A DNA stretch of 9,615 bases. Origin: JBOGED01 sp050743625. Its GTDB lineage: Bacteria; Actinomycetota; Nitriliruptoria; Euzebyales; Egibacteraceae. The DNA is taken from assembly GCA_050743625.1 (NCBI GenBank), contig JBOGED010000505.1:1-9615 (forward strand). Reading direction: 5' to 3'. The notes below the pieces were generated by a model, which saw only the letters and a list, made by a program, of their open reading frames with translations, made no database searches and was not told the origin of the DNA. A program made the translations under genes and the position numbers. Shown in pieces: positions 6,113 through 9,615 of this stretch. Numbering within the stretch: position 1 is the first letter of the stretch; every line of letters starts with the position of its first letter.

Positions 6113-6955
6113 TCACCGGAAGTCGCCGGCGTGGTCGGTAGCCCACTGCCCGAACGTGCGTGCCGGTCGTCCGGTGACGTCCTGGACCGTGGTCGTGACC
6201 GGCTCTGGCGTTGTCACCAACGTGGCCCAGCTGTCCAGGGCGTAGTCGACGAACGAGGCATCGCCCCAGGCGGCGAGCAGCTGTTCGCGTGCTTGCTCGC
6301 GGGAGAGCTCTTCCCAGCGGATCGGGCGGCCGATCGCCTCACCGATGATGCGTACCTGGTCGGCTTGGCTCACCGCCTCCGGGCCGGTCAGCGGGTATTT
6401 GCCCCCGACGTGCCCGTCCTCGGTAAGCGCGCGGACGGCCACTGCGGCGATGTCCGCCTCGTGGATCAGCGACCTCCTCGCGTCGCCATAGGGCCAGCGC
6501 ACCACGCCCTCGCGGATCTGGTCCGCCCACATCAAGGTGTTGGCCGCGAACCCGCCGGCTCGCAGGAACGTCCAGTCCAGCCCGCTCTGCTCGATCAGTT
6601 GCTCGACGTCTCCCCACACCCCCATGGCCCGCTCGCCATCCCCCGTCCCGAACGCCGAGAGGTAGACGACGCGGCGCGCACGCTTCGCGATCGCCCGGAC
6701 CACAGGAGCCGCGCCGTCAGCGGTGAACGCGGGCCACAGCAGGAACACCGACCCGACCCCTCCCAGCGCCGCCGCCACAGAGCCCGGCTCGAACAGGTCG
6801 CCGCGTACGACCTCGACGCCGTCCGGCAGGTCGGCGGACGCCGGGTCGCGGGACAGCGCCCGCACTTCCCAGCCCGCGCCCAGCAGCCCTCCCACGACGT
6901 GCCGACCAACCTTGCCGGTCGCACCGGTCACCAGAATCAGGCGTTGCTCGGTCAT
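6113..6955 (-). CDS. NmrA-like NAD(P)-binding protein (atypical SDR)
   Basis: A 280-residue cytoplasmic Rossmann protein. LILVTGATGKVGRHVVGGLL carries the dinucleotide-binding GxTGxxG motif at residues 11-17. WEVRALSRDPASADLPDGVEVVRGDLFEPGSV is the usual second strand and D-L segment. VVYLSAFGTG and GLDWTFLRAGGFAANTL are typical of NmrA/YwnB/QorB-like atypical SDRs, which lack the classical YxxxK active site. Members act as NAD(P)H-dependent reductases (quinone or other) or redox sensors; the substrate here is unknown. The frame stays open to an ATG at 6976, but the ATG at 6955 is preferred: it lies exactly 7 bases after a good -10, whereas the 6976 start would fall inside the promoter dyad. 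The first gene of a cassette with the LLM and HD genes, likely under MerR/SoxR-type control. Confidence 0.87.
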   Translation of the reverse strand: MTEQRLILVTGATGKVGRHVVGGLLGAGWEVRALSRDPASADLPDGVEVVRGDLFEPGSVAAALGGVGSVFLLWPAFTADGAAPVVRAIAKRARRVVYLSAFGTGDGERAMGVWGDVEQLIEQSGLDWTFLRAGGFAANTLMWADQIREGVVRWPYGDARRSLIHEADIAAVAVRALTEDGHVGGKYPLTGPEAVSQADQVRIIGEAIGRPIRWEELSREQAREQLLAAWGDASFVDYALDSWATLVTTPEPVTTTVQDVTGRPARTFGQWATDHAGDFR

Positions 6956-6961
6956 GAGGCG

Positions 6962-6992
6962 ACTGTAGAACCTCAACCGCAGTTGAAGTCAA
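6962..6992 (-). promoter_or_regulatory. MerR/SoxR-type promoter with 19-bp spacer and dyad operator
   Basis: On the minus strand TTGACT (6992-6987) and TACAGT (6967-6962) are good -35 and -10 boxes but are 19 bp apart, not the usual 17. The spacer carries a dyad, ACTTCAAC (6989-6982), TGCG, GTTGAGGT (6977-6970), with 7 of 8 arm pairs matching. A 19-20-bp spacer holding a dyad is the signature of promoters activated by MerR-family regulators, which untwist the spacer. The half-site TTGAGGT resembles the SoxR box (CCTCAA...TTGAGG). The predicted start lies at the ATG (6955), so the mRNA would be leaderless. The regulator gene is not in the window. Confidence 0.72.
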
Positions 6993-8167
6993 CCCTGCCT
7001 GTTGGACCAGTGCGCCCAGATGGCGTGGGTGGCTTGGCGGCGGACGGTGTCGGGGTCGGCGGTCGCGTCGATGAGGACCGCGCGAGAGGTCTCGGCGTGG
7101 GCGCGGTAGCGGGCGCGTTGAGCGTCGAGGTCGGGGATTGCGCGCTCGGGTTTGCGGGCGGCCAGGACCGCTCCTGGCGCGTCGAGGACGAGGACGAGAT
7201 CGGGGAGGGGGCAGGCGTGTGCGATGACCCAGCGTTCCAGCCGCCTCTTGCGACCGGTTGGGGCGTCCTTCAAGACCAGCGCGTCGATCGGGTGGCGGTC
7301 GTAGATCACGAGCCGGCCCCGAGCCTGCCACACCCACCCAGCGGCGTACCGCCACCAGAAGCGGGCCAGGCGCATGGCGGGCGCGAGGCCGGGGAGCGAT
7401 CGCCGGGCGTCGGGAGGGTACAGGCCGAGGTAGGCGGTCCAGGTCTCCAACGGCCAGGCCGAGGCCAGCGCCTGCTGGAGGGTCGACTTGCCGGCGCCGT
7501 CGGGGGCGAGCAGCGCGACGGAGATCGCGCGGCGGCGGAACCGGGCGAGGGGCCGGGTCGCCTTGCGCACGAGGCGGTTGCGCGCGGCGAGCAGGCGGGT
7601 GAGGGCGCGCCTGCTCGGTGAACGCCCGGCGCGCAGGCGCTCACCGAGCGTGTCCACCCTCGCCCAATCGCCGGCGCGTACCGAGGCGAGGATCTCGTCG
7701 GCGGTGCCCACCCACCCCGCCAGCGCCCCTTGCGAGGTGGCGTGAGGGGCGAGCTCGGCCAAGCGGCGGCGTTGCCGCTCTGACAACGCCTGCCGGTCGA
7801 GGACCCCGTGGAGGAGCAACGCCCAGAACGCGTCGTGAGGACTCAGGCGCCCGCCCTCGGCGCTGCGCAAGCATTCCGCGGCCGCCCTCGGGATCGTCAG
7901 CTCCTGGTACGGACCGAAGGCCAACTCGGTCACAATGTCCAGCTTCGTCCAGGAATCGCTCGCGGGCTCATACAAGAGGAAGAACCGGTGTGTGCCACGC
8001 CCCCACGTCGGCAAAGGGACGTATCCGGACGAGCGCAGGGCCGCCTCCACACGCGGCCAATCCTGGCGATCGACAAGCATGTCGACCTCGCGAGTAGCCC
8101 CTGGAGGCCCTTCCCGCAGGACGCACCAGCGCACGCCGGCCTTCTCCCACACGTCGGCGATCGTCAC
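6989..8167 (-). CDS. Two-domain protein: nucleotidyltransferase-like N-terminus, thymidylate kinase-like P-loop C-terminus
   Basis: A 392-residue soluble protein. Residues about 1-100 look like a nucleotidyltransferase-fold domain: VRWCVLREGPPGATREVDMLVDRQDWPRVEAAL (acidic EVDMLVD at 28-33), SSGYVPLP, then HRFFLLYEPASDSWTKLDIVTEL, with D77 a possible third acid. A helical linker follows (about 105-210). The kinase domain begins at ISVALLAPDGAGKSTL with Walker A at 221-229. RLVIYDRHPID carries the DRH/DRY-type motif of thymidylate kinases at 290-292, and PDLVLVLDAPGAVLAARKPER is the usual LID-side strand. Similar kinase-like proteins occur in bacterial polysaccharide clusters with unknown substrates, so a housekeeping dTMP kinase role is unlikely. 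The GTG start at 8167 overlaps the TGA of the O-antigen ligase-like gene (GTGA), indicating coupled function. The exact reaction is not known. Confidence 0.78.
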   Translation of the reverse strand: MTIADVWEKAGVRWCVLREGPPGATREVDMLVDRQDWPRVEAALRSSGYVPLPTWGRGTHRFFLLYEPASDSWTKLDIVTELAFGPYQELTIPRAAAECLRSAEGGRLSPHDAFWALLLHGVLDRQALSERQRRRLAELAPHATSQGALAGWVGTADEILASVRAGDWARVDTLGERLRAGRSPSRRALTRLLAARNRLVRKATRPLARFRRRAISVALLAPDGAGKSTLQQALASAWPLETWTAYLGLYPPDARRSLPGLAPAMRLARFWWRYAAGWVWQARGRLVIYDRHPIDALVLKDAPTGRKRRLERWVIAHACPLPDLVLVLDAPGAVLAARKPERAIPDLDAQRARYRAHAETSRAVLIDATADPDTVRRQATHAIWAHWSNRQG

Positions 8168-9576
8168 CGCGTGTGGTCGGGGCGCACGATGGAGCCCGCG
8201 GCGCCGGCCAACGCCATGATCAGCCAGTAGTAACGCTCGTAGGCGAGGTGCAAGAACAGCCCCGTGGCGAGGTAGGCGATGACCATGAGCTGCGTACAGG
8301 CCACGAGGCTCGCCAGCGACGGATGGTCAACGGCCCACCGGCGCCGAGCCCGGTTCGTCTCGCGCAACGTAAGCACGATGATCGCGCCGAAACAGATCAG
8401 CCCCAAAGTGCCCGACTCGGCGGCGACATGCGGGATCAGGCTGTGCGGCTGGCGGTTGTCGAGCACCTTGAGGCCGATCTCGAGGGCCTTCGCCTTGTGG
8501 TAGGAGGGGTACAACCCCGGTCCTACGCCGACGATCGGATGATCGGCGTAGACGAACAGCGACCCGAGCGTCGACGTGAGCCGCCCCCGGATCGCGCCGT
8601 CCGCCTCGGCGGCGCCGCTGTCCTCATCGACGAGGCCTTCGACCGCCTCGATCGCCGCGAGGCGCTCGAGGTAACGGGGGAACAGGCTGAGCAGCACCGC
8701 GATGCCGGCGGCGGCGAGGATGAGCTGCCGAGGCCTGATGTAGCCCATCGCGGTCATCACCAGCAGCGTGATGACCAGCGCCACGGCCGCCCCTCGAGAG
8801 TAGGTGAGGGTGATGCCGACGGCGATCGCCGCAGTGAGCGCCGCGGCCATGACGCGCGGCCCGGCGCGAGGCTCGTCTCGCATCCTGAGTAGCCCGACCG
8901 GCATGAGCACGACGAGGATCTGCGCGTAACGGTTCGTCTTGCCGAGCGGCCCACCCGAGCGTGGCGGGAGCTCCTCCCCAGTGAGGTCGGTCAGGAGCGC
9001 CTGGGTGTGGACCTCGCTGTTCTGCGAGAATCCGAGGTAGTCGCTCTCGTACGTGCTCGTCAGCGACTGGTAGGTGGACAGCAGCGCGAGCCCGGCGCCT
9101 ACCACCAGCAGCAACCACACGATCTGGCGCAGGACCCGCTCCGTGCGCACGACGTTCGTCACCGCGAGGTAAAGGCAGAGACCTTCGGCGACGAAGATCA
9201 TCAGGTTGCCGAAGGCGCTCACCTGGTCGATCGAGGCCACCGTCGCGACGATCAGGACGATGAAGTACCCCACCAGCCACGGCATGGCGGGTGTAAACCA
9301 CATGCGCTCCTTGCGGATCAGGAACAGGTGGAGCAGTGGCAAGACGAGCAACATCGGCACCGCGATGGCGACGAACGGGGGCAGGCCGTGCACGGTGACG
9401 GCGATCACGGCCGCGTTGCTGTAGATCAACGCGATGGTCGCGAGCGTCGCCCACTCGGGCCTGAGCATCATCACCACCAGCAGCACGCCAGCCGTCGCGG
9501 CGAGCAGCCCGAGCGGCGCCCGCACCCCGGCAAGCGAACCCGCCACTACCGCGATACCCAACGCGAGGAGCCGCAC
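8164..9576 (-). CDS. O-antigen ligase/polymerase-like membrane protein (Wzy/WaaL family)
   Basis: A polytopic membrane protein of 470 residues with roughly 10-12 hydrophobic segments, length normal for the O-antigen ligase (PF04932, Wzy_C) superfamily. Family signatures: a long extracytoplasmic loop (about 170-215, ending RSGGPLGKTNRYAQ), the TLTYSRGAAVAL helix with R261 in the SRG motif, a second large loop (about 300-385) containing DHPIVGVGPGLYPSYH, and PHSLIPHVAAESGTLG with H378, the conserved histidine region. Such proteins join or polymerise lipid-linked glycans on the outer face of the membrane. The GTG at 9576 is the only in-frame start between there and the right edge, but the frame stays open to base 9615 with no good Shine-Dalgarno. 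The true start may therefore lie outside the window. It overlaps the kinase-like gene by 4 bases. Confidence 0.87.
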   Translation of the reverse strand: MRLLALGIAVVAGSLAGVRAPLGLLAATAGVLLVVMMLRPEWATLATIALIYSNAAVIAVTVHGLPPFVAIAVPMLLVLPLLHLFLIRKERMWFTPAMPWLVGYFIVLIVATVASIDQVSAFGNLMIFVAEGLCLYLAVTNVVRTERVLRQIVWLLLVVGAGLALLSTYQSLTSTYESDYLGFSQNSEVHTQALLTDLTGEELPPRSGGPLGKTNRYAQILVVLMPVGLLRMRDEPRAGPRVMAAALTAAIAVGITLTYSRGAAVALVITLLVMTAMGYIRPRQLILAAAGIAVLLSLFPRYLERLAAIEAVEGLVDEDSGAAEADGAIRGRLTSTLGSLFVYADHPIVGVGPGLYPSYHKAKALEIGLKVLDNRQPHSLIPHVAAESGTLGLICFGAIIVLTLRETNRARRRWAVDHPSLASLVACTQLMVIAYLATGLFLHLAYERYYWLIMALAGAAGSIVRPDHTR

Positions 9577-9615
9577 ACGGACCGGAGGCGGACAAAAATT
9601 TCCCCGAACAGGGAT

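Noticed and set aside
6956..6976. Upstream ATG at 6976 as start of the NmrA-like gene
   Set aside because: It would lie within the promoter dyad and upstream of the predicted transcription start; the 6955 ATG directly precedes the conserved strand-1 Rossmann sequence.
5708..7621. 637-residue plus-strand open frame, the second longest in the window
   Set aside because: It lies antisense to three genes with clear family motifs (LLM, NmrA-like, kinase-like). Its translation is low-complexity Arg/Gly/Asp/Pro-rich with no motif, a GC-codon shadow.
8624..9595. 323-residue minus-strand open frame overlapping the O-antigen ligase-like gene
   Set aside because: Alternate frame of a clear membrane protein; Arg-rich and without hydrophobic segments or motifs.

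Overview
The window is very GC-rich coding DNA with tightly packed genes, frequent GTG/TTG starts and 4-base stop/start overlaps (TTGA, ATGA, GTGA). This fits a high-GC bacterium, most likely an actinomycete-type organism, but nothing in the sequence fixes the genus. There are no RNA genes, IS elements or CRISPR arrays, and no gene-free stretch over 300 bases. Most long open frames on the strand opposite a real gene are GC-driven shadows.

Region 1 (1-3702) is a metal-chelate or cofactor transport locus. On the minus strand, in transcription order, are a substrate-binding protein with a one-base frameshift (2317-1380), its intact tandem paralogue (1383-439), and a FecCD/BtuC-type ABC permease that runs off the left edge (442-1). 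Each gene overlaps the next by 4 bases. A 95-bp gap separates this operon from a divergent MFS exporter of the EntS-like type (2413-3702), which suggests a siderophore or similar chelate export/import locus. The tandem duplication junction can still be read in the sequence.

Region 2 (3703-4447) is a compact vapB-vapC toxin-antitoxin module. It has an AT-rich promoter/operator carrying a repeated TATATAC element and a possible hairpin terminator after vapC.

Region 3 (6992-4455, minus strand) is a likely three-gene cassette: an NmrA-like NAD(P)-binding protein, a luciferase-like (LLM) flavin/F420 oxidoreductase broken by a one-base frameshift, and an HD-domain hydrolase resembling the cyanamide hydratase-like group. 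The promoter in front of the first gene has a 19-bp spacer filled by an ACyTCAAC/GTTGAGGT dyad. This is the architecture of MerR/SoxR-type promoters, and the predicted transcript starts at the ATG itself (leaderless). The cassette is therefore probably induced by redox-active or electrophilic compounds.

Region 4 (9576-6989, minus strand) is the end of a surface-polysaccharide type locus. It holds an O-antigen ligase/polymerase-like membrane protein overlapping by 4 bases a two-domain protein with a nucleotidyltransferase-like N-terminus and a thymidylate-kinase-like P-loop C-terminus. The -35 box of the Region 3 promoter overlaps the stop codon of this kinase gene.

The strongest leads are the SoxR-like leaderless promoter with its cassette, the coupled ligase/kinase pair, and the duplicated binding proteins. 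Two genes in the window each lack exactly one base, so sequencing error must be excluded before either is called a pseudogene.
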